From positions 1 through 64,000 of IMG/VR virus record IMGVR_UViG_3300002916_000001: a stretch of 64,000 nt of DNA; one strand, 5' to 3'. Positions 7,243-15,710 of the stretch are shown here, piece after piece (the first letter of the stretch is position 1; each line of letters opens with the position of its first letter). Under the pieces are notes generated by a model, which saw only the letters and a list, made by a program, of their open reading frames with translations, had not been told where the DNA came from and ran no database searches. Position numbers and translations under genes: made by a program. The stretch is from a virus.

Positions 7243-7804
7243 TTTTCCCTGCCTCTTCCATGTGCGCCGCTGCCATTTCCTTGAGTCTTTCCAGGCAAGC
7301 AATGCAGTCCCCGATGGCTCGATGACCACCATTGAGCGGCACCCATGTGTAGGACCCGTACCGTGTTGACCAGTTGCCTTTGAACTGCGAGTACAGCTGC
7401 ATGGCACAGCCCCACTTCTGCGTAAGGTGTGGCAGGTTATAGCGTTGTGCACTCTGTGCAAGCCTTGCCTTGTCAAAGTCAGCATTGAATGCCACAAGGA
7501 CATCCCTGCCCTTCAATGCATTCCGCAGATCGTCCCAGATACCAGGGAGACGCGGTGCAACGCTTAGCTCTTCATCGGTTATTCCATGCTTCTCCCTGGC
7601 TTCAGGGGACACAGGGCATTCAGGGTTGACCAACGAATAGAACAATGTGTTTCCTTGAGGGTCAATGACCCCGACCTCGACAACAACGCCATACAATGAG
7701 GTCGTTTCAACGTCGATAATGGCCCAACTCTCCGAGGGACGATTGTGCAGAAGACCATGTGCACGCCTGGCAGCGTCTTTGCGATCTGCTTCAATATTTG
7801 GCAT
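7226..7804 (-). CDS. DEDDh 3'-5' exonuclease (DnaQ-like)
   Basis: 192 residues. Exo I is IIDVETTS (D31, E33), Exo II is FNADFD (D109/D111) and Exo III is GHRAIGDC (H161, D166), the DEDDh arrangement of DnaQ/RNase T-type exonucleases. Such proteins proofread or trim DNA ends with two metal ions. It heads a leftward operon of three genes with overlapping junctions. The leader GTTCCAATAGAAAG res embles the shared block. Promoter TTGTCA-17-TATCAT at 7854-7882. Confidence 0.85.
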   Translation of the reverse strand: MPNIEADRKDAARRAHGLLHNRPSESWAIIDVETTSLYGVVVEVGVIDPQGNTLFYSLVNPECPVSPEAREKHGITDEELSVAPRLPGIWDDLRNALKGRDVLVAFNADFDKARLAQSAQRYNLPHLTQKWGCAMQLYSQFKGNWSTRYGSYTWVPLNGGHRAIGDCIACLERLKEMAAAHMEEAGKSGAQG

Positions 7805-7853
7805 TAGATAAATTCTCTTTCTATTGGAACGTGTTTAGATCAATGATGTGGCT

Positions 7854-7882
7854 ATGATAGCAGAGATGGCAGGGCTTGACAA
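7854..7882 (-). promoter_or_regulatory. Promoter TTGTCA-17-TATCAT
   Basis: Leftward -35 TTGTCA (7882-7877) and -10 TATCAT (7859-7854) with a 17-base spacer, ahead of the exonuclease operon at 7804. Confidence 0.65.
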
Positions 7883-8081
7883 TGCTGGTATGCTGAGCAT
7901 GCGAAACTCGTCGCAAGACGGGAAAGATACCTGAGGCCTCGCACGCGGCCTCCGCAGCTAAATTCGTGCCGATGAGGGAACTGTATCGTAAAATACGTCT
8001 CAAATGGCCTCTCTCAAGAATGAGCTGCCCGAAAGGGTAACACAACAGGGAGAGGCTTTTGCACCTCCCCCGCTAGATCAG

Positions 8082-8660
8082 TTAGAGCAACCTCCCTCCC
8101 TCTGGAAACTCCCAAGGGAACTTGTTGCCTTTGCTCAGGTTGCAAGTAGGACATGTCATCACGAGGTAGTCAATACTATTGGCAGGTATATCAGTCCCCA
8201 CTACTCTACTCAGCGGGAAAGTGTGATCGATGTGATAGATATACGTGCCTTTGGTCTTCTGGAAACGCTTCTGGCAGTAGTAACACTTGTGCTTCTGCCG
8301 CTTTAGTTGTTCTTGAAGCTGTTCAGAGGCATAGGTTCCCTTGACGGACTTTTCGTGGGCACGTCGATTGTGTCTATAGGTGCTGTATTTTGCTCGTACT
8401 TCTGGCTGGCTTCGGTAGATGCGAACATGTTTTCGTGCTTCTGGACTGCCTTGATAAGCAAGAATGTGTTTTCGTATCTCTGGACGTTTGTAGTATTCTT
8501 TGGCTTTTGTGAGTATGCAGGCTTTGCACCGAGGGCGTAACCCGTCTTTTTTGTATCGGTAAAAGAATTCGGTGGTAGCAGGTAAAGTACGACCGCACGG
8601 ACCTGCACAGGTTTTCTCTAAGGGGTTGCCATTTTGATCATGAGGGTATAAAGTGTCCAC
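8082..8660 (-). CDS. HNH endonuclease with N-terminal zinc knuckle
   Basis: An N-terminal CAGPC...CKAC zinc site is followed by a basic linker and an HNH module: CYYCQ, then YHIDHTFPLS and CPTCNLSKGN. HNH enzymes nick or cut DNA with one metal ion. I start at GTG 8660 because AAGGAG lies seven bases upstream; the longer frame reaching TTG 8723 has no binding site. About 192 residues. Promoter TTGCTC-17-TATAAT at 8742-8770. It stands alone between the exonuclease and integrase units and could be a homing-type passenger. Confidence 0.8.
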   Translation of the reverse strand: MDTLYPHDQNGNPLEKTCAGPCGRTLPATTEFFYRYKKDGLRPRCKACILTKAKEYYKRPEIRKHILAYQGSPEARKHVRIYRSQPEVRAKYSTYRHNRRAHEKSVKGTYASEQLQEQLKRQKHKCYYCQKRFQKTKGTYIYHIDHTFPLSRVVGTDIPANSIDYLVMTCPTCNLSKGNKFPWEFPEGGRLL

Positions 8661-8741
8661 GACATATCTCCTTAACAGATGTGTCCGCGGCCTCGGATGT
8701 TCCACCATCGCGAGGTCAAACAATATTAATTTATACTCATC

Positions 8742-8770
8742 ATTATAGCATAGATCCGCCTCTAGAGCAA
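8742..8770 (-). promoter_or_regulatory. Promoter TTGCTC-17-TATAAT
   Basis: Leftward -35 TTGCTC (8770-8765), 17-base spacer, consensus -10 (8747-8742), for the HNH gene starting at 8660. Confidence 0.6.
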
Positions 8771-8857
8771 GTTTATAGATATTTCATTTGCTGTGCATTT
8801 TCATTGAAGAGCTTAGCATGTCCAGGCAACCCAAGGACAGCAGCGGGAAGCGTGGAA

Positions 8858-8887
8858 TTGACAGTGATGGCAAGGCTGGGGTAAAAT
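8858..8887 (+). promoter_or_regulatory. Integrase promoter TTGACA-18-TAAAAT
   Basis: TTGACA at 8858-8863 and TAAAAT at 8882-8887. Just downstream, ACCGATA (8894-8900) and TATCGGT (8920-8926) form an inverted pair that could be an operator or recombinase arm. Confidence 0.7.
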
Positions 8888-8963
8888 ATAGCTACCGATA
8901 CTTTAACTATATAGGCAACTATCGGTCGTTATCCACATTTTGCATCAAGGAAGGATAGAGTCA

Positions 8964-9959
8964 ATGGACATCGTATCTGCAATACCACAGACTATCTCAG
9001 TAGGGCAACTTGCAAACGAATATGCAGCATCTAACGCATTCAGTGACTATCAGTCAAGGATGGCAGCGAATACATTGAAACGCCAAAGAGATGACATTGC
9101 GCTCTTCTCTGCCTTTCTCAAGAACATAGGCATGAATAAGGATAACTTGATGGATGATCCCACAGAATGGCATGGTATCACCTTTGGGCTGATAGAAGCG
9201 TTCAAGAGGTGGCAATTAGAACAAGGTTATGCAATTGCATCTATCAATGCACATCTCTCAACGGTCAAAGTGTATGCAAAGCTGGCAGCAAAGTCAGGCG
9301 TGCTCTCACCAGAGGAATATGCAATGATCAAGATGGTGAGCGGCTATCGGCACAAAGAGGGCAGGAACGTAGACGCGAAACGTGTCCAGACACGGCGAGA
9401 GGGTGCGAAGAAAGCTGAGGCAGTGCCCATTTCACCAGAGCAGGTCAGGGCATTGAAAGAACAGAGTGATACTCCGCAAGGCCGGCGTGATGCCTTGCTT
9501 ATGTGCCTGCTCCTGGATCATGGGCTACGATGTGGTGAAGTAGCGGGATTGCCAGTTGAGTCGATAAATCTCTCGACAGGACTCTTTACTTTCTATCGGC
9601 AGAAAGTTGATAAAGTTCAGACTCACCAGTTAACCCGCGATACCCTGCTCTCTGCTATGAGATATCTTGAAGTTGCCAAGCCTAGAGGTAAGCTACTCAT
9701 GGGTAGCAGGAAGAACGGCAACCTCGAGGGTGCAATGAGTGAACGGGCCATCACTGATCGTGTCCGAGAGCTGGGGGAAAGAATAGGCATCAGTGGTCTG
9801 TCTGCACATGACTGCCGACATGACTGGGCAAAGGACGCGATCAAGCAGACGGACATCAAGAGCCTGCAGCAGGCCGGCGGATGGTCATCGTCTGCGATGC
9901 CACTTCGATATGCAGACGACGCAAGGATAGCCAACGAAGGCGTGAAACTATCAAGGTGA
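8964..9959 (+). CDS. Tyrosine recombinase / integrase
   Basis: 331 residues. An N-terminal SAM-like core-binding region (about 20-125) is followed by the catalytic domain with R189 (GLRCGE), a Lys in the beta-hairpin near 214-217, H282-x-x-R285 (HDCRHDW), W307 and the nucleophile Y316 (LRYADD). It would integrate or excise the element or resolve dimers. ATG 8964 follows AAGGAAGG. It ends tail-to-tail with the small membrane gene; the stop overlaps a 12-bp palindrome GGTGATATCACC (9952-9963). Confidence 0.92.
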   Translation: MDIVSAIPQTISVGQLANEYAASNAFSDYQSRMAANTLKRQRDDIALFSAFLKNIGMNKDNLMDDPTEWHGITFGLIEAFKRWQLEQGYAIASINAHLSTVKVYAKLAAKSGVLSPEEYAMIKMVSGYRHKEGRNVDAKRVQTRREGAKKAEAVPISPEQVRALKEQSDTPQGRRDALLMCLLLDHGLRCGEVAGLPVESINLSTGLFTFYRQKVDKVQTHQLTRDTLLSAMRYLEVAKPRGKLLMGSRKNGNLEGAMSERAITDRVRELGERIGISGLSAHDCRHDWAKDAIKQTDIKSLQQAGGWSSSAMPLRYADDARIANEGVKLSR

Positions 9960-9961
9960 TA

Positions 9962-10102
9962 TCACCACGCACTCTCATCGCCTTCATCGCCATTTTCACC
10001 GCCACTCAGTGCCTCTGCAATGGATGCAACGAGGAAGAGCAGTACCCACTTGCCTGCGATGATCGTTATTAATACCGCTATAGTTAATAGAAATACCGTC
10101 AT
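9962..10102 (-). CDS. 46-residue membrane peptide
   Basis: Reads MTVFLLTIAVLITIIAG..., one or two hydrophobic segments over about the first 30 residues, then an acidic tail (GGENGDEGDESAW). Its ATG overlaps the upstream stop (ATGA). Small membrane proteins coupled this way recur elsewhere in the window. Function unknown. Confidence 0.6.
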   Translation of the reverse strand: MTVFLLTIAVLITIIAGKWVLLFLVASIAEALSGGENGDEGDESAW

Positions 10103-10335
10103 GTTGTTTCATGCCTCCATTCTTGCCTTGCTTGTTCAAAGAAACCAATGAGCCCTCGCAGCGTCATACCTCGAATGTCAGTGATAGCACCGATCGTTGT
10201 CAGCCTACCTTGGAGCAGGATGCTCACCTCCGAGCCATGCTCTGCAAAGCCAACAACGATCTTGCAATGGTATTCCCGTGCAAGGGCAAAGATGACAGAG
10301 AGGATCACTGTCTCTTGTCTGTTGTAACGGGGCAT
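10099..10335 (-). CDS. Hypothetical protein (78 aa)
   Basis: Not recognised. Begins MPRYNRQETVILS; a mixed alpha/beta sequence with hydrophobic strands (CKIVVGF, SILLQG). Its leader carries CTGTTCCACATGAAAG, a variant of the shared block, ending about seven bases before the ATG at 10335. It forms a two-gene leftward unit with the membrane peptide below. Confidence 0.6.
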   Translation of the reverse strand: MPRYNRQETVILSVIFALAREYHCKIVVGFAEHGSEVSILLQGRLTTIGAITDIRGMTLRGLIGFFEQARQEWRHETT

Positions 10336-10383
10336 AGGTTTCTTTCATGTGGAACAGGTTTTGATGACTTTAGTTAAAAGCTC

Positions 10384-10413
10384 TTGAACATAGATCTACT
10401 CTTCTGCTATCAT
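10384..10413 (+). promoter_or_regulatory. Promoter TTGAAC-18-TATCAT
   Basis: TTGAAC 10384-10389 and TATCAT 10408-10413 head the long rightward operon 10498-14500. A copy of the shared block with TCGACA (10454-10477) lies in the resulting leader, downstream of the start site. Confidence 0.6.
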
Positions 10414-10497
10414 AGCAGATACAGAACAGCTCTTCAAACAAGGAAGGGCTTTCTTTCAGCAGGAACAACTCTCGACACTTTTATCATTGGAGGCAAT

Positions 10498-10746
10498 GTG
10501 CAAATTTTGGCAATACAAGGAAAATCAGGGAAAAAGCGTGGAAAAGGACAGGGATTCGCAGCGCTTCCCCCGGAGAGGCGCAAGGAAATATCGGCGATGG
10601 GAGGCAGGGAAGCTCATCGGCTAGGCACTGCCCACAAATGGGACCACGATGCCGCCGTGTCGGCTGGCCGCAAAGGGGGCCTGGTTAGTCGTCGCAGGGC
10701 AAAGCTTAACGTTGGTAGCACTGAAAAGACAGTGAAAGATCGATAG
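10498..10746 (+). CDS. KGG-repeat (stress-protein/GsiB-like) small protein
   Basis: The middle reads GFAALPPERRKEISAMGGREAH then a second half ending SAGRKGG, the tandem KGG-type motif of GsiB/ConN-like small hydrophilic proteins. I start at GTG 10498 because GGAGG lies four bases upstream; a longer frame back to 10384 includes the promoter region. 82 residues, very basic. First gene of a rightward operon. Confidence 0.7.
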   Translation: MQILAIQGKSGKKRGKGQGFAALPPERRKEISAMGGREAHRLGTAHKWDHDAAVSAGRKGGLVSRRRAKLNVGSTEKTVKDR

Positions 10747-10760
10747 AAAGGAAAGTGAAT

Positions 10761-11723
10761 ATGTTAGACATCGTATCCATGCTACCTAGCAATGACATGA
10801 TTGAGGATTATCGAGAGGAAGAGTTGGATTTGCAGCTTCAAGTGATTGATTGCATATGGATACCTTCAATGGAGGGTAGACTTGCAAGGCTTGATCAACC
10901 TAGCGAAATCCTAGCTCCGACTACAAAAAAGGCAGTTATAGATGGCAAAAGGGTGGACGTGCCATATTATGAAAAAATATCGGCGATAGGCGTTTCAAGG
11001 CAGTGGTCCATAGAATCGTCAGAAAAGAAATCTGCTGAGACAGGATTTGTACAGAGCAATCCATCTGTACGGGAAAGATTAAACCAATACCGGTACTACC
11101 CCTACACAGAGCAGTTCACTAATGAATTCAGTGCGATGCTGCGAACAAAAAGGGACAGTAAAAACAGACTCACAAAATATGCACTGGTAGACAATGACCC
11201 TGTCCTCCTTAAGTGGTTCAACCTTGTTTGCAGATTGAGAGCCATGCAAGGCCAAACGGAGCATTTCTTTGGGAACGGGCGGCGTGCATTTTTGCGAGAC
11301 ACAAGGGCAACGTTTATGGCTATGAGAGCTCATTGGGAAACCCCACGTGAAGAGGCACGTGTCACCAATAGAGCACAGAATAACCTTGGAATCGGGGCTG
11401 AAGCAAGAGCAAAGGCAATAGCAAAGCTTGGGGATGTAAACACTGTCTCACTTATAGCACAAATCAATGAAAGCAAGGACTTAGATCCAGAGAAGCGAAT
11501 CGAGCTTATGGAGAGAGTGCTGCAATTTGAACAGGGAAAAGCCGCTATTGCCAGTGAATATGCCGCTATTGCCAAGGAAAACACTGAGATTGTCAAAGAA
11601 CTCCGCGCCCCTGTCACTGAAAAGTTCCGTGAGTCGATGAGGGAAGGGGAACAATTCGCAAGAGAGGACTTGCTTAGAGGCATAGAAGTACAGCGAAAAC
11701 TTAAGGAGGCAACAAATGAATAA
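10761..11723 (+). CDS. Hypothetical protein with C-terminal coiled coil (320 aa)
   Basis: Not recognised. ATG 10761 follows AAAGGAAAG. The N-terminal ~200 residues are globular with conserved-looking aromatic/charged patches; residues about 215-320 are Glu/Lys/Arg-rich and helical (KRIELMERVLQFEQGK...). It overlaps the DUF3102-like gene by eight bases, so they are coupled. Codon use is more AT-rich here than in the flanking replication genes. Confidence 0.75.
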   Translation: MLDIVSMLPSNDMIEDYREEELDLQLQVIDCIWIPSMEGRLARLDQPSEILAPTTKKAVIDGKRVDVPYYEKISAIGVSRQWSIESSEKKSAETGFVQSNPSVRERLNQYRYYPYTEQFTNEFSAMLRTKRDSKNRLTKYALVDNDPVLLKWFNLVCRLRAMQGQTEHFFGNGRRAFLRDTRATFMAMRAHWETPREEARVTNRAQNNLGIGAEARAKAIAKLGDVNTVSLIAQINESKDLDPEKRIELMERVLQFEQGKAAIASEYAAIAKENTEIVKELRAPVTEKFRESMREGEQFAREDLLRGIEVQRKLKEATNE

Positions 11724-12942
11724 CGAGATGCTACCGACACTTTTTGATCAAGAAGCTTCAATAGAGACACAAGATGTTGATGAATTTCACTATGAGGTTC
11801 TTGACCTTGAAGACCGCGAATTTGTCCAAGAAAAGGAGTATGAGATACGTACTCACTGGACAAGGGCGGCTAGCGAGATTTTAGCATCAGGGGAAAAGCT
11901 TCTGCTAGTACAAGACAGGTTAAAAAGAGCTAATGGGGGAATACACGGAAATTTTGAAGGATGGCTAAAAAGGGTTGGATTAAGCAAGGGAAACGCTTTT
12001 TTTGCCATGAAAGCCTATAACAGATTTGGGAATGAGAAAAAGTCTGTAATACAGACTTTTTCTTCTGAGGTGGTTAGAGAATTGACCTATGCTTCCGATG
12101 AAATTGTTGATCAAGTAGTTTCGGGTGATGTGCATCCCACAGTCAAAGCCATACGAGAGGCAAAGAAAGCAGAGAAAGAGGCAAAGGAAGAAGCAGAGGA
12201 AGCCAGGAAAGCAGTAACTAAGGCTAAGGCGGATGCCAGAGCAGCACAACAACAACTTACTCTCAAAGAGGCATCTTTTCAGTCAGAATTTGAGGCACTG
12301 AAAGGGCAGTTTGAAGCAAAGATCCAAAAGCTAGAAGCGCTCACGACTCCTCAGATTGAAATTAGGGAAATCGAAAAGGAAGTCCTACCTGAGTCTGTCA
12401 AAAACAACATAGCAGAGATGCAAGGCAAAATAGACGAATTACAGGCAGATCTTGACAAGACAAAGGGGACGGTCCCACAAGAGACATTAGATCAAATGGA
12501 AATGCTTCAAACCCAGCTTGCAACATACAAAACGCTTGTTGATGCAAAAGAGAAAAGCCTTAACGAGATACGTGGGCACAACGCAAAGATAGCAGAGATG
12601 AACAAAAAGCTCTCTGAAGAGGCACGACTGATGTCCGCTGAAACACAAGCAGTGGTAGGCCGTGCTCGCATCCGGCAGAAATGGAGAGAAGACACAAAAG
12701 ACCTCCACGTAGCCATAGCCAAGTTTGTTTCTGAGATCCCTTCCCTGATCGACCAGGAGTCCCTAGAAGGCGATGATTGGGCAAGGCAAGGGCAATGCAT
12801 CGAGATCCTGCAAAGAGCACTATCAGCTCTAGGACAGATGAGGAATAGCCAATCTGATCCGTTTGTCAATGCTTCTGTCGTTGATACAGCATTGAGCGTC
12901 AATGGGCATGACATAGTAGATGCAGAGGTGGTTCAGCGATGA
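11716..12942 (+). CDS. DUF3102-like protein with long coiled coil
   Basis: Residues ~45-110 contain a region like DUF3102 (ASGEKLLLVQDRLKR... FEGWLKRVGLSKGNAF), a putative DNA-binding module common on phages and plasmids. It is followed by about 200 residues of Lys/Glu/Ala-rich coiled coil and a short C-terminal domain. 408 residues. The operon context with coiled-coil and HNH genes does not define a role; partition or regulation is possible. Confidence 0.7.
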   Translation: MNNEMLPTLFDQEASIETQDVDEFHYEVLDLEDREFVQEKEYEIRTHWTRAASEILASGEKLLLVQDRLKRANGGIHGNFEGWLKRVGLSKGNAFFAMKAYNRFGNEKKSVIQTFSSEVVRELTYASDEIVDQVVSGDVHPTVKAIREAKKAEKEAKEEAEEARKAVTKAKADARAAQQQLTLKEASFQSEFEALKGQFEAKIQKLEALTTPQIEIREIEKEVLPESVKNNIAEMQGKIDELQADLDKTKGTVPQETLDQMEMLQTQLATYKTLVDAKEKSLNEIRGHNAKIAEMNKKLSEEARLMSAETQAVVGRARIRQKWREDTKDLHVAIAKFVSEIPSLIDQESLEGDDWARQGQCIEILQRALSALGQMRNSQSDPFVNASVVDTALSVNGHDIVDAEVVQR

Positions 12943-13157
12943 TGCAAGGCAAAGACCCGATCGACACTTTTGACAAGATGAAGGAAGAATACATCAAAAT
13001 ACAAGATAGGAGGATCAAAGGCCTTAAGCGAACAATTGCGGCACTTGAGGAGACAATCGAATGCCACAAGGAAGAGATTAAACACCAGAATGATTTTATG
13101 AATCTTTTAAGGCAGGAACTTGCCAAAAGTCGTCAACAACCGGAGGTTACCCAGTGA
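12939..13157 (+). CDS. Short coiled-coil protein (72 aa)
   Basis: Almost entirely charged heptads (MKEEYIKIQDRRIKG..., AALEETIECHKEE). Starts with an ATGA overlap to the upstream gene and ends with a GTGA overlap to the HNH gene. It is probably a partner of one of its neighbours; no family recognised. Confidence 0.65.
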   Translation: MMQGKDPIDTFDKMKEEYIKIQDRRIKGLKRTIAALEETIECHKEEIKHQNDFMNLLRQELAKSRQQPEVTQ

Positions 13158-13648
13158 TCAAAAATGGTAAGCAATGGTATGCCGACAATTTCCATGAACG
13201 CGCCCTTACCCATAAAGATGCTGTAGGATGGGCCTGTGAATGGTGTGGACGCAAGCACGGGGAAGAGTATAAACCCGATGCCATTCAGCTCCCTCTTCTA
13301 AAGAGTCGCAAGAAAAGGCCCAAAAGAAAGGTAGTGGTCGTGGCACACCACCCCAACTACGATACAGAAAACCCAGATGCCGAATTGATTATACTCTGCA
13401 AGGCGTGTCACGGAAAAGCACAGAGACAGCATAACCGCGAAGCAAATCAAAAAAATGCCGATGACAAGAGGAAAGAAAAGCTGCTAGGTGAGACACGGGA
13501 TGCAATGGATAATGGTCAATTAGAATTGGCATTTGGAGAGTATGAATACCCTATCCTGCAGATTGACTTCCCTATCACGCCTTTCCTGCAATCCGTACCA
13601 TTGGAGAATGACTTATCCACATCTCATCCACATGTTCACAACTCATAG
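13154..13648 (+). CDS. HNH-type endonuclease
   Basis: A CEWCG zinc knuckle near residue 30 is followed by VVVAHHPNYDTENPDAELIILCKACH, giving the His-Asn-like core and second CxxC of an HNH fold. 164 residues; GTG start overlaps the upstream stop. It may act in packaging or genome defence; the operon position gives no further clue. Confidence 0.7.
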   Translation: MIKNGKQWYADNFHERALTHKDAVGWACEWCGRKHGEEYKPDAIQLPLLKSRKKRPKRKVVVVAHHPNYDTENPDAELIILCKACHGKAQRQHNREANQKNADDKRKEKLLGETRDAMDNGQLELAFGEYEYPILQIDFPITPFLQSVPLENDLSTSHPHVHNS

Positions 13649-13663
13649 AAAGCGAGGATATCA

Positions 13664-14065
13664 ATGAGTACGGACAGACCAGTAGTAACAGGCACTGAGT
13701 CGCAACTAAAAGATATTGCAGAGGCCCGTCTAACAAGGGAATATGGAGAAGCGCGCAACAACATAAGCCCTGGATTGCGTTGGTTAACCGGTGATCCCCA
13801 TCACATTCCACTCTATCTTGATCATCCAGAATACCGCATCAAGGACGGGGAAAGAACGGTAAATGCCAATCCATACGGCCTAGACCTAGAAGACTTGGAG
13901 TCTCTTGTAAAGCTAGCAAAAAGCAAAAAGTTGTATCTTTACATAGAACCGATATCAAACTACAACACGGGCACAGTGCTTGTTGTTCTTACAGAGACAA
14001 GTTCGTCAGTGCAGAATCAGCGCGCTGCAAGGCTTAGATCACAGGAAAGCGAGGCCCCGCAATGA
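13664..14065 (+). CDS. Hypothetical protein (133 aa)
   Basis: Not recognised. Starts MSTDRPVVTGTESQ after GCGAGGATATCA. Contains a DPHHIPLYLDHPEYR segment and a strand-rich C-terminal half. Overlaps the next gene by ATGA. Confidence 0.65.
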   Translation: MSTDRPVVTGTESQLKDIAEARLTREYGEARNNISPGLRWLTGDPHHIPLYLDHPEYRIKDGERTVNANPYGLDLEDLESLVKLAKSKKLYLYIEPISNYNTGTVLVVLTETSSSVQNQRAARLRSQESEAPQ

Positions 14066-14280
14066 CCAACACCGACAACCCCGATCACATCGACTTCACC
14101 GAATCACTCTTGCAGGAGCAATTCATCCGCTCTGCGATGGAGCCTGCAGCTGAGAACCTCACTGCCATCCGCGAGGATATCCAGGACTTCACGGCATCAT
14201 TCGACGAGAACGCTAAGGCGTGCGATGAGGAAGCAGCGAAAAGGGAGGAGATCAGCCATAAAAGCGTTAACACCTTCTGA
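14062..14280 (+). CDS. Acidic helical hypothetical protein (72 aa)
   Basis: Not recognised. Highly acidic and helical (NLTAIREDIQDFTASFDENAK...). It begins on an ATGA overlap and its 3' end overlaps the HTH gene start at 14225 by 56 bases in another frame. Confidence 0.55.
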   Translation: MTNTDNPDHIDFTESLLQEQFIRSAMEPAAENLTAIREDIQDFTASFDENAKACDEEAAKREEISHKSVNTF

Positions 14281-14500
14281 GATATATATCTTAAAGCTTC
14301 TCGCAATTGGAAAATCAGGGTATGAAATCGAGAAGGAATTACATATTACCAAGAATACGCTCTATGCCCATATATATGGAATCAAGAATAAAACGGGCAT
14401 TAGAAACCGGATACTCCTCGCATTCTATGCGTATGGAAACGGATATATCACAAGCGACGAGATTAAAGCAGCGATAAGAAAAGAAAGAGGTATCACGTGA
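14225..14500 (+). CDS. LuxR-type helix-turn-helix protein
   Basis: Residues ~14-68 (LTPSEIYILKLLAIGKSGYEIEKELHI... then TLYAHIYGIKNKTGI) match the GerE/LuxR DNA-binding domain. There is no receiver or ligand domain, so it is a stand-alone regulator of 91 residues, closing the operon begun at 10498. AAGG lies seven bases ahead of the ATG. Confidence 0.7.
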   Translation: MRKQRKGRRSAIKALTPSEIYILKLLAIGKSGYEIEKELHITKNTLYAHIYGIKNKTGIRNRILLAFYAYGNGYITSDEIKAAIRKERGIT

Positions 14501-14525
14501 GCAGCGATAGGCTCTCTATCCTTCC

Positions 14526-14617
14526 GGATACTGTTGGCGAAATCAAAAATCGAACTCGCGATGGAAGATAACCTATTCCTGCTTTGAGCTTGGGAAACCA
14601 ATTCGCCAACAGTATCC
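14526..14617. repeat. 16-bp inverted repeat with nested direct repeat
   Basis: GGATACTGTTGGCGAA at 14526-14541 pairs with TTCGCCAACAGTATCC at 14602-14617, 60 bases apart, and ATCCTTCCGG occurs beside each arm in the same orientation. It lies after the HTH gene; nothing else is seen to 14737. Confidence 0.75.
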
Positions 14618-14737
14618 TTCCGGGTGAATTTGGCTGTAAAATCGTAGCATCAGAGCATAGCTATGCCTCTCATTGGGTGCGAAGATGGCAGCGCAGGGCA
14701 TTTGTAAAATAAACAACATCTGCTCAAAATTGCAAAT

Positions 14738-14762
14738 AAAAAAACTGCCCTCCCTGGCAGTT
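14738..14762 (-). terminator. Rho-independent terminator
   Basis: Leftward AACTGCC-AGGGAG-GGCAGTT stem followed by seven T residues; it overlaps the stop codon of the gene 15436-14762. Confidence 0.85.
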
Positions 14763-15436
14763 CAGTCATCTAGGCAATCTGGGTCCCATTCCACAGGAGG
14801 ACTGTCATCATCTGCCCACCACTCGCACGGCGGCAACTTTTGTGGCATGTTTGGGAAATCATCGAGAAACTTATCTGCACGGCAACACAACATCACATCT
14901 CTGCGATCTATCAATGTGCGCTTGATCAATGTTCCCCCGATGCTATGGCACGCGGGGCAGCACGCTTTGCTGTCCCAGCGCATCTCAGCAGCGAGTTCCC
15001 TGCAACCCATTGGCGGCGCAAGGAAAAACTTTGCTGCACTGCCCTCCCCTGTCCGGGAGAGGCAGAGCCTGCCACGATCAAGCAGCGTATTCACGGCGTC
15101 ACGGCGCATCATGGCAGACACGGTAGGCTCATTGTAGTCGTGGGTATCATAGCCATGATCTTCGAGAAAGAGAGAGAACTCAGCGAGGGAGGCGGATTCG
15201 ATGGTGCGTTTGTAGCCATTGATGCCAAAGAAAGTCCTTGGCTGGTCGACGATCTTGCAATGCTGCACGAGGCATTCCGTTGCATTGGCAGGGGGACACC
15301 ATGTGCCCGTGGATTTTTTTGCGAGAGGCTTGAATTGCTGTAGTGCAGGAAATTGCATTGTCGGAAATTCGGACAAGATAATCGCTGCATATTCATCAGT
15401 CGGAATCAATTGACCGGAGGGAGTGAGTACAGGCAT
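14762..15436 (-). CDS. Hypothetical protein with C-terminal zinc site (224 aa)
   Basis: Not recognised. ATG 15436 follows GGAG by seven bases (MPVLTPSGQLIP...). A CCPACHS motif and further cysteines (MLCC) lie in the second half, and the C-terminus is acidic. Driven by TTGCCT-18-TATACT at 15513-15542 and closed by its own terminator, so it is a single-gene unit. Confidence 0.65.
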   Translation of the reverse strand: MPVLTPSGQLIPTDEYAAIILSEFPTMQFPALQQFKPLAKKSTGTWCPPANATECLVQHCKIVDQPRTFFGINGYKRTIESASLAEFSLFLEDHGYDTHDYNEPTVSAMMRRDAVNTLLDRGRLCLSRTGEGSAAKFFLAPPMGCRELAAEMRWDSKACCPACHSIGGTLIKRTLIDRRDVMLCCRADKFLDDFPNMPQKLPPCEWWADDDSPPVEWDPDCLDD

Positions 15437-15512
15437 GGGAATTCTCCTTCGGCCACATCCTTGTGGATTATTCCGCGCCACCCTTGCCACAACTTAGCAA
15501 AAATATTTTTTG

Positions 15513-15542
15513 AGTATACACCTTTTATGTAACGTTAGGCAA
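15513..15542 (-). promoter_or_regulatory. Promoter TTGCCT-18-TATACT
   Basis: Leftward -35 (15542-15537) and -10 (15518-15513), ahead of the gene at 15436. Confidence 0.65.
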
Positions 15543-15654
15543 GATCCGATAGGCTATACATCGTACGGCAGACAGACACAGCGTGCTATGAAAAATTGCA
15601 CTTTTAAAGTATTGCGCATTCCACATATTGCATAGATACATTCAAATATTGCAC

Positions 15655-15694
15655 AAAAAAGCGAGGATGTTCCTTGATCTCAGAGCATCCTCGC
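15655..15694 (-). terminator. Rho-independent terminator
   Basis: Leftward stem GCGAGGATG/CATCCTCGC (15694-15686 with 15669-15661) followed by six T residues. Ends the gene 16817-15711. Confidence 0.85.
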
Positions 15695-15710
15695 TGCACT
15701 TCGTGGATGG